A stretch of DNA of 36,604 bases from positions 1 to 36,604 of the forward strand of contig CAIQPV010000451.1 in NCBI GenBank assembly GCA_903873725.1, given 5' to 3'. Numbering within the stretch: position 1 is the stretch's first letter; each line of letters begins with the position of its first letter. This document shows, one piece after another, positions 1-9,039 of the stretch. This DNA is from an uncultured Nitrosomonadales bacterium. GTDB taxonomy: Bacteria > Pseudomonadota > Gammaproteobacteria > Burkholderiales > Gallionellaceae. Below the pieces are notes generated by a model. That model searched no databases. It saw only the letters and a list, made by a program, of their open reading frames with translations, and was not told where the DNA came from. Both the position numbers and the translations under genes were made by a program.

Positions 1-1347
1 GACATCGTGGTGGTGAACCATCACTTGTTTTTCGCCGACGTGATGCTGCGCGACGAGGGCGTGGCGGAGTTGCTGCCTGCCTGCAACACGGTAATTTTCG
101 ACGAGGCGCACCAATTGCCGGAAACCGCCAGCCTGTTTTTCGGCGAGAGCATTTCCACTTCTCAATTGCTCGATCTGGCGCGCGATGCAAGACTGGAAGC
201 TGCGACATCGGCCAACGATTTTGCCGCACTGCCCACTTCCACCGACGCGCTGGACAAAGCCGCACGCGATTTAAGGCTGGTATTCAAACAGGGCGAGGGG
301 CGCATGCCTGTGCATGCTATCGACAACCTCGCGGGATTTGCCGATGCACTGCGCACCGTCACCGACAAACTCGCGCATCTCAACGGCCTGCTGGAAAGTC
401 AGGCGCAACGCAGCGAGGGGTTGGAGAAATGCTGGCAGCGAGGAGTGGAGTTGTTGCTGAAAATCAAACAGTGGGAAGACAAGGAGCAGGATGGCTTTGT
501 ACGCTGGCTGGAAGTGTTTCACCATTCCGTGCAACTCAACACCACGCCGCTGTCGATTGCAGAAATTTTCGCCAAGCAGATCAGCGGCCATCCGCGTGCG
601 TGGATTTTTACTTCCGCCACGCTGGCGGTAAAGCAGAATTTTTCGCACTACCAAACAGAAATGGGGTTGCCGGAAGCTCGCACCGCGTGTTGGGACAGCC
701 CGTTCAACTATCAGGAACAGGCATTGCTGTACGTGCCGCAGGAGATGCCGGAACCGAACAGCCCCGGCTATACCGAGGCGGTGGTACAGGCCGCGCTGCC
801 CTTGATCGAGGCCAGCAAGGGACGCGCGTTTCTGCTGTTCACCAGCCTGCGCGCGATGCAGCGCGCACACGAAATCCTCACCGCCGAATTCGACCGCAAG
901 GGCATCACTTACCCGTTGATGCTGCAAGGCGAGGGTTCGCGCAATGAGCTGCTGAGCCGTTTCCGCGAACACGGCAATGCGGTGCTGCTGGGCAGCCAGT
1001 CATTCTGGGAAGGCGTGGATGTGCGCGGCGAGGCGCTGTCGCTGGTTATCATAGACAAGCTGCCGTTTGCCCACCCGGATGATCCGGTGCTGGCGGCGCG
1101 CATCGCGCAGCTCAACAAGCAGGGACGCAACGCCTTCATGGAATATCAACTGCCGCGCACGGTGATCAACCTCAAGCAGGGCGCGGGTCGGTTGATCCGC
1201 GACGAAACAGATCGCGGCGTGCTGATGATCTGCGATCCGAGGTTGATTTCAAAACATTATGGCAAGCGCATCTGGCAGAGTTTACCTCCGTTCAAGCGCA
1301 CTCGGGAATTGGGCGTCGCCGTGAAATTTTTCTGCGCTGCCAAATGA
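1..1347 (+). CDS. dinG: DinG/YoaA-family ATP-dependent helicase, C-terminal part
   Basis: The reading frame is open from base 1, so the gene begins upstream of the window; about 448 codons are visible. Superfamily 2 (XPD/DinG-like) helicase motifs are present in order: VNHHLFFAD near codons 5-13, the DEAH box (VIFDEAH, codons ~32-38), the FTSATLA motif III region, GSQSFWEGVDV (motif V) and QGAGRLIRD (motif VI). Known members are 5'-3' helicases that resolve R-loops, D-loops or forks during repair, most with an iron-sulfur domain; that domain would lie in the missing N-terminal part, so its cysteines cannot be checked. The gene converges on truA, with about 100 bp between their stops. DinG and YoaA cannot be told apart from this portion alone. 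Confidence 0.9.
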   Translation, partial: DIVVVNHHLFFADVMLRDEGVAELLPACNTVIFDEAHQLPETASLFFGESISTSQLLDLARDARLEAATSANDFAALPTSTDALDKAARDLRLVFKQGEGRMPVHAIDNLAGFADALRTVTDKLAHLNGLLESQAQRSEGLEKCWQRGVELLLKIKQWEDKEQDGFVRWLEVFHHSVQLNTTPLSIAEIFAKQISGHPRAWIFTSATLAVKQNFSHYQTEMGLPEARTACWDSPFNYQEQALLYVPQEMPEPNSPGYTEAVVQAALPLIEASKGRAFLLFTSLRAMQRAHEILTAEFDRKGITYPLMLQGEGSRNELLSRFREHGNAVLLGSQSFWEGVDVRGEALSLVIIDKLPFAHPDDPVLAARIAQLNKQGRNAFMEYQLPRTVINLKQGAGRLIRDETDRGVLMICDPRLISKHYGKRIWQSLPPFKRTRELGVAVKFFCAAK

Positions 1348-1449
1348 CATAGAACCTGGTACAGAACGTCTTTGCATGCGGATAGCAAACGACAGTCGTT
1401 GCTGCTCTCTATAAACTCAGGTTGAAATATTTTTTGCCGGCTTTCAGCT

Positions 1450-2235
1450 TCAGGGAAATGCAGTCGGCAATCCCCATTTCGCATCGTAAGTGATGCAGCG
1501 CAGGTACAGGCCGTCCGGTGCAAAGGTAGGGGCAGCATGTTTGCGGTCGCGACTTTCCAGAACCTCCTTCATCCACCCCGGAGGGTACTTGCCCTTGCCG
1601 ACATACACCAGACAACCCACGATATTCCGCACCATATGATGCAGGAATGCTCCTGCGGTCAAGTCGAAAACAAGCTTGTCATCCTGCCGGTTGATATCGA
1701 GTTGAAACAGGTTTTTGACCGGCGATTTGGCCTGGCATTCTGCCGCACGGAAAGCGCTGAAATCGTGTTCACCCAACAGGTGCAGTGCCGCCTCGCGCAT
1801 CTTTTCTATATCCAGCGGCGCATGAAACCAGCCGACCTTGCCGTGCCGGACAGCGCTGCGCACCGGGCGATTGATAAGCAGGTAGCGGTAGCTGCGAGCC
1901 TGTGCCGAGAAACGCGCATGAAACTCTTCCGGCACGGCATGCGCCCACAGCACGACGATGCTTTTCGGCAACAGTGCATTGACGCCCCTCACCCATGCGG
2001 ACAGCGGGCGCGCGGTGTTGGTATCGAAATGCACGACCTGCTCCAGTGCATGTACGCCGGTATCGGTGCGCCCTGCCGCAATAACTGCAATCTTTTCGTC
2101 GGCGATGCTGCTCAGGGCGGCCTGCAGCACATCTTGCACGGTATGTCCATCGGCCTGGCTCTGCCATCCAAAAAACTCGCTGCCGTCGTATTCCACCCCA
2201 AGAGCAACCCTGATAGCGGGCATCACCGGTTTCAC
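1450..2235 (-). CDS. truA: tRNA pseudouridine(38-40) synthase TruA
   Basis: 261 residues, the usual size for TruA, which isomerises uridines 38-40 in the anticodon arm of many tRNAs. Visible landmarks are the N-terminal VEYDGSEFFGWQ, the catalytic-aspartate motif AGRTDTGVHA (about residues 55-64), RSYRYLLINRP in the middle and the tRNA-binding HHMVRNIVG near the C-terminus. The GTG start at 2235 overlaps the TGA of the upstream membrane-protein gene (GTGA), suggesting translational coupling; GTG 2226 and ATG 2223 are alternative starts only 3-4 codons inside. It is the last gene of the leuC-to-truA series, an arrangement typical of betaproteobacteria. Confidence 0.95.
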   Translation of the reverse strand: MKPVMPAIRVALGVEYDGSEFFGWQSQADGHTVQDVLQAALSSIADEKIAVIAAGRTDTGVHALEQVVHFDTNTARPLSAWVRGVNALLPKSIVVLWAHAVPEEFHARFSAQARSYRYLLINRPVRSAVRHGKVGWFHAPLDIEKMREAALHLLGEHDFSAFRAAECQAKSPVKNLFQLDINRQDDKLVFDLTAGAFLHHMVRNIVGCLVYVGKGKYPPGWMKEVLESRDRKHAAPTFAPDGLYLRCITYDAKWGLPTAFP

Positions 2236-2870
2236 GTTAAATACACCAACGCCATCAGGGTGCCGGTCATAACCAGCAACAGTCCATCACGCAAGGTGAA
2301 TGGCATGGCGTGTAATTCGATGCTGTCCCGCTTAGCCTCTGCCGGAGCCAGCATCAGGCCGATACTGGCGCGCCAATTGCCGGTAGTATCCAGCATGGCC
2401 GATTCGGCATAGTGCAGAGTCAATGCGAGACGTACTGCAATGCGTTCCCGTGACAAGCCGAAATAACGCAAGGGATAGGCCAGAGTGTAAAGGCCGCCGA
2501 CAAGTTGTTGTTGCGACAGCAAACCCAGCAGGACTGCCAATCCGGCCAGAGCGAAAACCAGTCGGCATAGTTGCAACAGGCCGTCGGTCAAGCCTTCATA
2601 GGTTGGACTGAATTGGGCGAGCGATGCCCACACAGGCGCACCCGGTGTTGCGTAAGCATAGATAAACAGCAGTGAAATCATGATCCAGCGTGTGCGGCGC
2701 AGAAGTATAAACAGGCGCACGGGGGAAAGCGCATAGGCTGCCACCAGCAACGGCACACCGGCAAGCAGCAGCGCGACTGCTTGCAGCGATTGCATAACGA
2801 TGGAGAGACAGGCCCAGAGAAAAATCAGCGCTGCGGGATGCGGCATCATGGTGATTTTGCATTGAAGCAT
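2232..2870 (-). CDS. EcfT/CbiQ-like energy-coupling factor transmembrane protein
   Basis: 212 residues, mostly hydrophobic, with about five predicted membrane segments (around residues 12-28, 30-50, 60-78, 100-125 and 190-210). The layout fits the T component of ECF-type vitamin/cobalt importers: paired N-terminal helices, an Arg-rich turn (LFILLRRTRW), a central hydrophobic stretch and a cytoplasmic segment near YPLRYFGLSRERIAVRL. No ATPase (EcfA) or substrate-binding (EcfS) gene lies nearby, so it is either an orphan T subunit using distant partners or a repurposed homologue. It sits between fimV (34 bp upstream) and truA (overlapping start). Confidence 0.6.
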   Translation of the reverse strand: MLQCKITMMPHPAALIFLWACLSIVMQSLQAVALLLAGVPLLVAAYALSPVRLFILLRRTRWIMISLLFIYAYATPGAPVWASLAQFSPTYEGLTDGLLQLCRLVFALAGLAVLLGLLSQQQLVGGLYTLAYPLRYFGLSRERIAVRLALTLHYAESAMLDTTGNWRASIGLMLAPAEAKRDSIELHAMPFTLRDGLLLVMTGTLMALVYLT

Positions 2871-2904
2871 GATCCGTTCATTACTGCTGTTTCAGGATCA
2901 ATCA

Positions 2905-5769
2905 CTATGCAGGCAATTGTTGCAGCATGACTTCTGCCGCTGCGCGCTGTTGGGCGTCACCTTCGTTCAACACTTCGTCCAGAATTTCACGCGCCCCTGA
3001 AGCATCGCCCATTTCCTGATAAGCCCTCGCGAGATCGAGTTTGGTCGCGACATCGTGCCAATGCGCATCCTTAACTTCCTCTGCCGGAGCGGAAACCGGC
3101 ACATCAAGATTCAGGTTAATATCGCCCAGATCGATGGCTCCGAGTTCCTTTGCCGCGTCTTGCACAGGCGCACCAGGAGTTGCTTTGTCATCCGCAGGAG
3201 ATATTTCAGTGGCGGGGAAATCCAGCGTAAAATCGATGCCATCTTCCGCCTCGGCCGGAGCCACTGTCTCTGCCTCAGCCACTTCTTCCATTATCGCAGC
3301 CGGGGAAAGAGGATGTGCTGCGGTCACATCGAAGATCAGATCGTCCAGGCTCGGAGCAGACTTCGCAGTTGGTTCATTGGCCTGTTCGGCAGCTTGTTGT
3401 TCCGGCAATTCCGGATGTACTGAGGTTATATCAAAGTCCAGCGTCGTTGCTTCGGCTTGTATATTCTCCGCCGCTTTTGACTCAACTTTCGGCGGCACGT
3501 TCAACACCATGGTGCTTGTAAAGTCCATTTCAGCGGGTGCCGGAGCCGCCGTTTCTGACGGGGCATCAAATCCCAAGTCAAAATCCAGCACGGATGTGGT
3601 ATCAGTATCACCAGCCTGTGGCGCACTTGGCTCACCAGTGTTTTGATCTTCCCCAGCGGCGGGAACGGTTTCTGCCGGTGTGCCAAAACCAAGATCAAAA
3701 TCCAGTCCTGATGGAGCTTCAGTTTTCGTATCCACTGGTACATCCAATGCGGCAGCGCCCGCTTCCTGTTCGCCAAGACCCAGATCAAAATCCAGGCTGG
3801 CAGCAGGTTGTGCTGTCTTGACTTTATCCGGCGTGGCATCACCTGTCTCTACCGCAGCATCGTCATCTGCTGATCCGTACATCGGGTTACCGGGTTCCAG
3901 TTTGCGGCCCATTTCGGCAGCTTGCGCCCACGCTGACGCATCGCCTGAATTCTGTACTTCACGCGCAACGCCGGAAAATGTTTTGGTATCCTTGCGGTTC
4001 GCGTAAATGGATAGCAGTTTGAGACGAATCTGTTGGTTACCGGGATTTTTCTTCAATGCATCTTTCAGTATTTCTTCTGCCTGCACATCACGCCCGAAGT
4101 TCAGAAACAGGTCAGCCTCACTGATCGGATCAACGTCATCCGGATCTGTCGTACTGAGGATCGGCGTGGGAGTTGCGGTTTTTGTAAAATCGCCGGTGTC
4201 AGGGGAGGGTGCAACCGGTGCGACTATGTTAGTTCCCGCAATGGCTGCCGCTTCCTTGTCATGGCGATTTTTGCGGTGCCTTGCCAGCATGAAACCTACT
4301 CCGCCCAACAACGCAGCCGCGCCACCCGCCAGATAAAGCGGTTCGCCAAGTATCACGTCCGTCAGGGATGGCGGCGTCTCAATCTTGGGCGCCAATGGTT
4401 TGGCCGGACTGACGGCACTGGCAGGGTGTTCTGTCTGCGCAAGAGTGGTTGTATTGGTTGCGGCACTGGCAACCTCCGGTTTTGCTTCCGGTTTTATTTT
4501 CGGCTCCTCAGCCTTGCTCATGGCAGGCTGCCCGGTTTTGTCGGGTGCAGGCTTGTCCTGGCTGACAGGCTGTGATTTCAGCTCGATCAGGCGCTGCATC
4601 GCACTGATATTTTTTTCAAGCATGGCGATGCGTTCATTGCTATCTTTGATGGCTTTGTTTCTGGCGGTAACATCCTCTTCCGTCGCATGCATCTTGTCTT
4701 GCGCGTCTTTGGCGTTGCCGCCTGCCGCTGCCTTATCCCCCGGGGCTTCGCCCTTGGACAACCGCACCACTTCCCTGGTGGAATCTTTGGCGGCAGGAGT
4801 CTTGTCGGCGACTGAAGTGCTGATCTTGCCGGAGACTTCCTGTTTGGGCGCCTGTTCCGAAACAGAGCCGCCGGCTGCCGCCAGTTTCAGCCGATAGGCC
4901 TGCCAATCAGCGGCTTGCGCGTGAATCTCCTTCACCGCTTCCACTTGCGCCACCTTGTTCAAGTCGTCGCCTTCGGGTATGCGCAGAATTTTTCCAGTCT
5001 TCAGGCGGTTCAGGTTGTTACCGTCGAAAGCATCTTCATTGGCCCGGTACATTGCCACTAACATGCGTTCCAGACTGACTTCGGGGGATTTTGTTTCACG
5101 GGCAATTTTGCTCAGGGTATCACCGCTTTTGACCTTGATCGTGCCTGTGGCAACATTGCTTTTTCCGGCGTTGATTTTTTCGGCGGGTTTATTGACCGAA
5201 GCAGTTCCGGCAGCCACAAACACTTTCTCATCCATCGGCGCAGTTGCATGCATCAGCATGGGCTCTTGCTTCACCGCCCCGGCTCCGGATTCGCCTGCCT
5301 TTGATTTAGCCGGGCCTACAGCACTTGGAGCAAGCGGTTGCACTTCCATGGCCTTGGGCTGCTCAGCCTTAAAGCCTGGCGGATCAAGCAGGAAAGTATA
5401 TTCACGCATCAACTGGCCGGACGACCAAGTTAATTCAATCAGCAAACTGACGAATGGTTCGTTAATCGGCTGTATTGAAGTTATCTTCAGATACGGCTCA
5501 CCATTGGCACGTGCTTCAATCTGGAATTTCAACTTCGGCAGGGCATCAGGATAATCCAGGCCTGCGCCCTTGAATGCTTCAGGCGAAGCCAGCCGTGCAG
5601 ACAACTTGCTGCTTTCGGCCTTGCCGACTGCCACCAGTTCGACATCCGCGTTCAACGGTTCTCCCAGCGCGGTCGTCACGTTAATGCCGCCCATGCCCAC
5701 AGCATAAACCGCATTGGACAAAGCCAATGCGGCAATAAGCCCCAACGTTTTGAGCAATAATTTCAGCAC
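2905..5769 (-). CDS. fimV: FimV-family hub protein (LysM, one TM, TPR-like C-terminal domain)
   Basis: 954 residues. A signal-peptide-like N-terminus is followed by the conserved FimV region (GMGGINVTTALGEPLNADVE), then a LysM peptidoglycan-binding domain (IKVKSGDTLSKIARETKSPE, about residues 210-270), a coiled-coil stretch (residues ~365-395) and a single membrane segment near 475-500 (LYLAGGAAALLGGVGFMLA). A cytoplasmic TPR-type segment (ISEADLFLNFGRDVQAEEIL) and a long acidic linker with repeated LDFDLGxG motifs follow, then the C-terminal FimV domain (TKLDLARAYQEMGDASGARE). Known relatives scaffold type IV pili, twitching and polar proteins. The GTG start at 5769 is supported by AAAGGTGG five bases upstream. 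It lies 107 bp downstream of asd, the usual betaproteobacterial place. Confidence 0.93.
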   Translation of the reverse strand: MLKLLLKTLGLIAALALSNAVYAVGMGGINVTTALGEPLNADVELVAVGKAESSKLSARLASPEAFKGAGLDYPDALPKLKFQIEARANGEPYLKITSIQPINEPFVSLLIELTWSSGQLMREYTFLLDPPGFKAEQPKAMEVQPLAPSAVGPAKSKAGESGAGAVKQEPMLMHATAPMDEKVFVAAGTASVNKPAEKINAGKSNVATGTIKVKSGDTLSKIARETKSPEVSLERMLVAMYRANEDAFDGNNLNRLKTGKILRIPEGDDLNKVAQVEAVKEIHAQAADWQAYRLKLAAAGGSVSEQAPKQEVSGKISTSVADKTPAAKDSTREVVRLSKGEAPGDKAAAGGNAKDAQDKMHATEEDVTARNKAIKDSNERIAMLEKNISAMQRLIELKSQPVSQDKPAPDKTGQPAMSKAEEPKIKPEAKPEVASAATNTTTLAQTEHPASAVSPAKPLAPKIETPPSLTDVILGEPLYLAGGAAALLGGVGFMLARHRKNRHDKEAAAIAGTNIVAPVAPSPDTGDFTKTATPTPILSTTDPDDVDPISEADLFLNFGRDVQAEEILKDALKKNPGNQQIRLKLLSIYANRKDTKTFSGVAREVQNSGDASAWAQAAEMGRKLEPGNPMYGSADDDAAVETGDATPDKVKTAQPAASLDFDLGLGEQEAGAAALDVPVDTKTEAPSGLDFDLGFGTPAETVPAAGEDQNTGEPSAPQAGDTDTTSVLDFDLGFDAPSETAAPAPAEMDFTSTMVLNVPPKVESKAAENIQAEATTLDFDITSVHPELPEQQAAEQANEPTAKSAPSLDDLIFDVTAAHPLSPAAIMEEVAEAETVAPAEAEDGIDFTLDFPATEISPADDKATPGAPVQDAAKELGAIDLGDINLNLDVPVSAPAEEVKDAHWHDVATKLDLARAYQEMGDASGAREILDEVLNEGDAQQRAAAEVMLQQLPA

Positions 5770-5876
5770 GTTGCCACCTTTAATTTTCGAAGTACAAACA
5801 GACTAACATCATGAAGTTAGTGATGCAAGTTCAATCTCTGCCTGACATTGCGCATCAAGCAGTCTAATTCTAAACG

Positions 5877-6989
5877 TCATTTCCCATCCAGCAAAATGCG
5901 CAGCATACGGCGCAACGGCTCCGCCGCGCCCCAGAGCAATTGGTCTCCCACCGTAAATGCCGAGAGATATTCGCCGCCCATATCCATTTTGCGCAGCCGT
6001 CCAACCGGAACAGTCAGGGTGCCTGTCACAGCAGCAGGCGTGAGTTCCCGAATAGTCACATCGCGCTGGTTAGGCACGACTTTAACCCAATCATTCGCGG
6101 AAGCCAGCACATTCTCAATCTCATTTAGCGGCACATCACGCTTCAACTTGATAGTCAATGCCTGGCTGTGGCAGCGCATTGCACCGATGCGCACGCACAG
6201 TCCGTCCACCGGTATCGGGGTGGCGTCAAGTCCGAGTATCTTGTTGGTTTCCGCCTTGCCTTTCCATTCCTCGCGGCTCTGCCCGTTGCCAAGGTCCTTG
6301 TCTATCCACGGGATCAGGCTACCCGCCAGCGGCACGCCAAAATTGGCGGTTGGGAATTTCTCGTCACGCAATATGCCCGCCACTTCGCGGTCTATGTCAA
6401 GAATGGCGGAAGCGGGATCGTCCAGCAGCACCTTCGCCACACGGTGCGCCTCGCCCATCTGCTGCAGCAATTCGCGCATGTTCTGCGCGCCCGCTCCGGA
6501 AGCAGCCTGATAGGTCATCGAAGTGATCCATTCCACCAAGTCAGCCTTGAACAGGCCTCCCAGTGCCATCAGCATCAAACTTACCGTGCAATTGCCGCCA
6601 ATGAAATTCTTCTTGCCCTGTGCCAGCGCATCCTTGATCACGTCCAGATTGACCGGATCGAGAATGATCACGCAGTCCTTGTCCATGCGCAACGTGGAAG
6701 CCGCATCAATCCAGTAACCTTGCCAACCTGCCGCACGCAGCCTGGGAAACACTTCAGTAGTATAATCTCCGCCCTGGCAGGAAATGATGGCATCCATTTC
6801 CCTCAACCCGGCAATGTCCTTGGCGTCCTTCAGCGACGCAACCTCGTACCCCACTTCCGGCGCCTTGCCGCCGATCTGTGAAGTGGTAAAAAACACCGGT
6901 TCGATCAAGTCGAAATCCCGCTCCGCCACCATGCGCTGCAAGAGCACCGAACCCACCATCCCGCGCCAGCCAACAAATCCAACTTTCAC
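5877..6989 (-). CDS. asd: Aspartate-semialdehyde dehydrogenase
   Basis: Converts aspartyl phosphate to aspartate semialdehyde with NADPH, the branch point to lysine/diaminopimelate, threonine and methionine. The Rossmann start [19 protein letters not shown], the catalytic-cysteine region [23 protein letters not shown] and the C-terminal [17 protein letters not shown] mark the Gram-negative Asd type. The frame is open back to 7040, but I place the start at GTG 6989 because AAGGAGA lies five bases before it and the resulting 370 residues match the family (about 370); the longer N-terminus is not conserved-looking. leuB is 70 bp upstream with a hairpin in the gap, so the genes probably share a transcript. 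Confidence 0.96.
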   Translation of the reverse strand: MKVGFVGWRGMVGSVLLQRMVAERDFDLIEPVFFTTSQIGGKAPEVGYEVASLKDAKDIAGLREMDAIISCQGGDYTTEVFPRLRAAGWQGYWIDAASTLRMDKDCVIILDPVNLDVIKDALAQGKKNFIGGNCTVSLMLMALGGLFKADLVEWITSMTYQAASGAGAQNMRELLQQMGEAHRVAKVLLDDPASAILDIDREVAGILRDEKFPTANFGVPLAGSLIPWIDKDLGNGQSREEWKGKAETNKILGLDATPIPVDGLCVRIGAMRCHSQALTIKLKRDVPLNEIENVLASANDWVKVVPNQRDVTIRELTPAAVTGTLTVPVGRLRKMDMGGEYLSAFTVGDQLLWGAAEPLRRMLRILLDGK

Positions 6990-7020
6990 TTGATTCTCCT
7001 TAAAACAAGCTCGCAGGCGA

Positions 7021-7053
7021 TAACGCATAGCGGGTAGCAAACCCGTTATGCGC
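7021..7053. repeat. Hairpin-forming inverted repeat between leuB and asd
   Basis: CGCATAGCGGGT (7024-7035) and ACCCGTTATGCG (7041-7052) form a 12-bp stem with one mismatch and a 5-base loop. It lies within the 70-bp leuB-asd gap. No T-run follows on either strand, so it is unlikely to be an intrinsic terminator; an RNA-stability hairpin or a REP-like repeat is more likely. Confidence 0.6.
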
Positions 7054-7059
7054 CGCCAA

Positions 7060-8124
7060 CTACAAGCTCTTGACTACCGCATCACCCATTGCTGAACAGC
7101 CCACTTTCTGCATTCCGGCCTCGAAAATATCCCCCGTGCGCAGCCCTTGCTGCAACACCTTGCGCACCGCGCCCTCGATGCGCTGCGCAAGGTCTTCCCG
7201 TGCAAAAGTGTAGCGCAGCATCAGCGCCACCGACAAAATCGTCGCCAGCGGATTGGCAATATCCTTGCCCGCAATGTCCGGGGCAGAACCATGACTCGGT
7301 TCATACAAGCCTTTGTTGTTGGCGTCCAGCGAAGCGGACGGCAGCATACCGATCGAGCCGGTCAACATGGACGCTTCATCCGACAGGATATCCCCAAAAA
7401 TATTTCCGGTCAGGATCACATCGAACTGCTTGGGCGCACGCACCAGTTGCATCGCGGCATTGTCCACCAACATGTGCGACAGTTCAATTTGCGGATATTC
7501 CTTCGCGACGTCCGTCACTATTTCCCGCCAGAACATGCTGGTATCCAACACATTGGCTTTATCGACCGAACACATTTTTTTAGTGCGCTTCATCGCGATA
7601 TTGAAACCGACATGCGCCACGCGACGAATTTCGGATTCGCTGTACACCATGGTATCAAAACCCTCCCGCTCGCCACTCGCGGAGACGCGCGCTCCGCGCG
7701 GTTGTCCAAAGTAAATATCGCCGGTCAGTTCGCGCAAAATCATGATATCAAGACCCGATACCAGCTCGTGCTTCAAGCTGGACGCATTGACCAATTCCGG
7801 ATACACCAACGCGGGACGCAGGTTGGCAAACAGTCCCAGCCGCTTGCGGATGCGCAACAGCCCCTGCTCCGGCCGCATGGCCCGTGGCAGCGTATCGTAT
7901 TGAGGTCCGCCAACCGCGCCGAGCAAAACTGCGTCGGCGGCCAGCACCAGGTTTTCCGTCGTAGTGGGGAACGGATCGCCCTCAGCGTCATATGCCGCAC
8001 CACCAAGGCGCGCGTACTCAAGCTCTATTTTCAGGCCGTCGCTGCGCAAAACCTCCAGTACCTTGGCTGCCTGGGCTACAATTTCCGTACCTATCCCGTC
8101 ACCGGGTAAAACTGCGATCTTCAT
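7060..8124 (-). CDS. leuB: 3-isopropylmalate dehydrogenase
   Basis: NAD-dependent oxidative decarboxylation of 3-isopropylmalate, third step of leucine synthesis. Landmarks: [18 protein letters not shown] at the N-terminus, [33 protein letters not shown], the metal-binding region [20 protein letters not shown] and the NAD-binding [18 protein letters not shown] near the C-terminus. I choose ATG 8124 (354 residues, the family norm) over an in-frame TTG six codons earlier because of the conserved [10 protein letters not shown] start and a GGAAA about eight bases upstream. It lies 141 bp after leuD; that gap holds two palindromic repeats. Confidence 0.97.
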   Translation of the reverse strand: MKIAVLPGDGIGTEIVAQAAKVLEVLRSDGLKIELEYARLGGAAYDAEGDPFPTTTENLVLAADAVLLGAVGGPQYDTLPRAMRPEQGLLRIRKRLGLFANLRPALVYPELVNASSLKHELVSGLDIMILRELTGDIYFGQPRGARVSASGEREGFDTMVYSESEIRRVAHVGFNIAMKRTKKMCSVDKANVLDTSMFWREIVTDVAKEYPQIELSHMLVDNAAMQLVRAPKQFDVILTGNIFGDILSDEASMLTGSIGMLPSASLDANNKGLYEPSHGSAPDIAGKDIANPLATILSVALMLRYTFAREDLAQRIEGAVRKVLQQGLRTGDIFEAGMQKVGCSAMGDAVVKSL

Positions 8125-8156
8125 TTCTATTTTTCCAATCAAAAATAAATTTCCTT

Positions 8157-8212
8157 GTCATTTCGACCGTAGGGAGAAATCTTTAAGATTCATCACATCC
8201 GTTCGGAATGAC
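8157..8212. repeat. Imperfect palindromic intergenic repeat (type 1)
   Basis: GTCATTTCGACCG (8157-8169) is answered in inverted orientation by GTTCGGAATGAC (8201-8212); the outer GTCATTyCGA arms pair. The inner part contains AGGGAGAAATCTTTAAGATT, an AGAAATCTT/AAGATT stem-loop. It has the look of a dispersed bacterial palindromic repeat, but I see no second copy in this window. Confidence 0.55.
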
Positions 8213-8220
8213 ACCGCGCA

Positions 8221-8260
8221 ATGTTGGGTTACGCGATGAAGCTGCTAACCCAACCTACAT
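8221..8260. repeat. Palindromic intergenic repeat (type 2)
   Basis: TTGGGTTA (8224-8231) and TAACCCAA (8246-8253) form a perfect 8-bp stem around a 14-base loop, embedded in the leuD-leuB gap directly beside the type 1 repeat. No T-run follows on the coding (minus) side. It looks REP-like and may modulate leuB message processing. Confidence 0.55.
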
Positions 8261-8265
8261 ATTTT

Positions 8266-8904
8266 TTACGCAAAAAGCCAAGGCTGCTCCGCGTGATGCT
8301 TCGTTTCAAATGCCTTGATCTTGCCCACATGCTGCAAAGTCAGACCGATATCATCCAGCCCGTTCAGCAAACAATGCTTGCGGAAGGCTTCCACCTCAAA
8401 CTTGTACACCGTGCCATCAGGTGCACTGATGGTTTGCTGCTCCAAGTCAATCTTCAGCTTGTAACCGACATTCGCCTCGACTGACTTGAACAGCGCATCC
8501 AGTTTTTCAGCATCAAGACGGATTGGCAGCAAACCATTCTTGAAACAGTTGTTAAAAAAGATGTCGGCAAAGCTGGTCGCGATAATCACGCGAAAACCAT
8601 AATCCTCCAGCGCCCAAGGCGCATGTTCTCTTGATGAACCGCAACCGAAATTTTCGCGCGCAAGCAAAATCTGACCGCCTTGATAGCGAGGCTTATTCAG
8701 CACAAAATCCAGATTCAGCGGTCGTTTGGAGTTATCCATACCCGGTTCACCGTGATCCAGATAACGCCATTCGTCGAACAGGTTGGGGCCAAAACCGGAA
8801 CGTTTGATCGACTTCAGAAATTGCTTCGGAATCAGTGCATCAGTGTCTACATTGGCACGATCCAGAGGGACGACCAACCCATCAAGTAAGCTAAATTTAT
8901 GCAT
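8266..8904 (-). CDS. leuD: 3-isopropylmalate dehydratase small subunit
   Basis: 212 residues; partners with LeuC to isomerise 2- to 3-isopropylmalate. The N-terminal [20 protein letters not shown], the central [19 protein letters not shown] and [18 protein letters not shown] are the swivelling-domain signatures of this subunit. Its ATG shares one base with the TAA of the entericidin-type gene upstream (TAATG), so its translation is likely coupled to that small ORF. Confidence 0.97.
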   Translation of the reverse strand: MHKFSLLDGLVVPLDRANVDTDALIPKQFLKSIKRSGFGPNLFDEWRYLDHGEPGMDNSKRPLNLDFVLNKPRYQGGQILLARENFGCGSSREHAPWALEDYGFRVIIATSFADIFFNNCFKNGLLPIRLDAEKLDALFKSVEANVGYKLKIDLEQQTISAPDGTVYKFEVEAFRKHCLLNGLDDIGLTLQHVGKIKAFETKHHAEQPWLFA

Positions 8905-9029
8905 TATTTATTGGCCGCCTTTTCAATTGCGGCACCACCTTGTTTAATATCTTCGCCCATTCCTCTAAAAGTATTGCACCCGGACAATACCAACACCGAC
9001 ACCATCGATAACAGCAATAATTTCTTCAT
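8904..9029 (-). CDS. Entericidin A/B-type small lipoprotein
   Basis: A 41-residue protein beginning [20 protein letters not shown]. The hydrophobic signal ends in the lipobox LSGC, so a mature lipoprotein of about 24 residues starting at Cys18 is predicted. The mature part ([20 protein letters not shown]) has the entericidin pattern of a short amphipathic helix with GxDIxxGGxxIxxAA. A GGGGA Shine-Dalgarno lies seven bases before ATG 9029. Entericidin A/B in enterobacteria are small membrane lipoproteins described as an antidote/toxin pair; only one member is present here. It sits 10 bp after leuC and overlaps the leuD start, a placement I recall from other betaproteobacterial leu operons. Confidence 0.88.
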   Translation of the reverse strand: MKKLLLLSMVSVLVLSGCNTFRGMGEDIKQGGAAIEKAANK

Positions 9030-9039
9030 CAATTTCCCC

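Noticed and set aside
271-972. Long minus-strand open frame opposite the helicase gene.
   Set aside because: It is a shadow of the plus-strand helicase, which has all family motifs.
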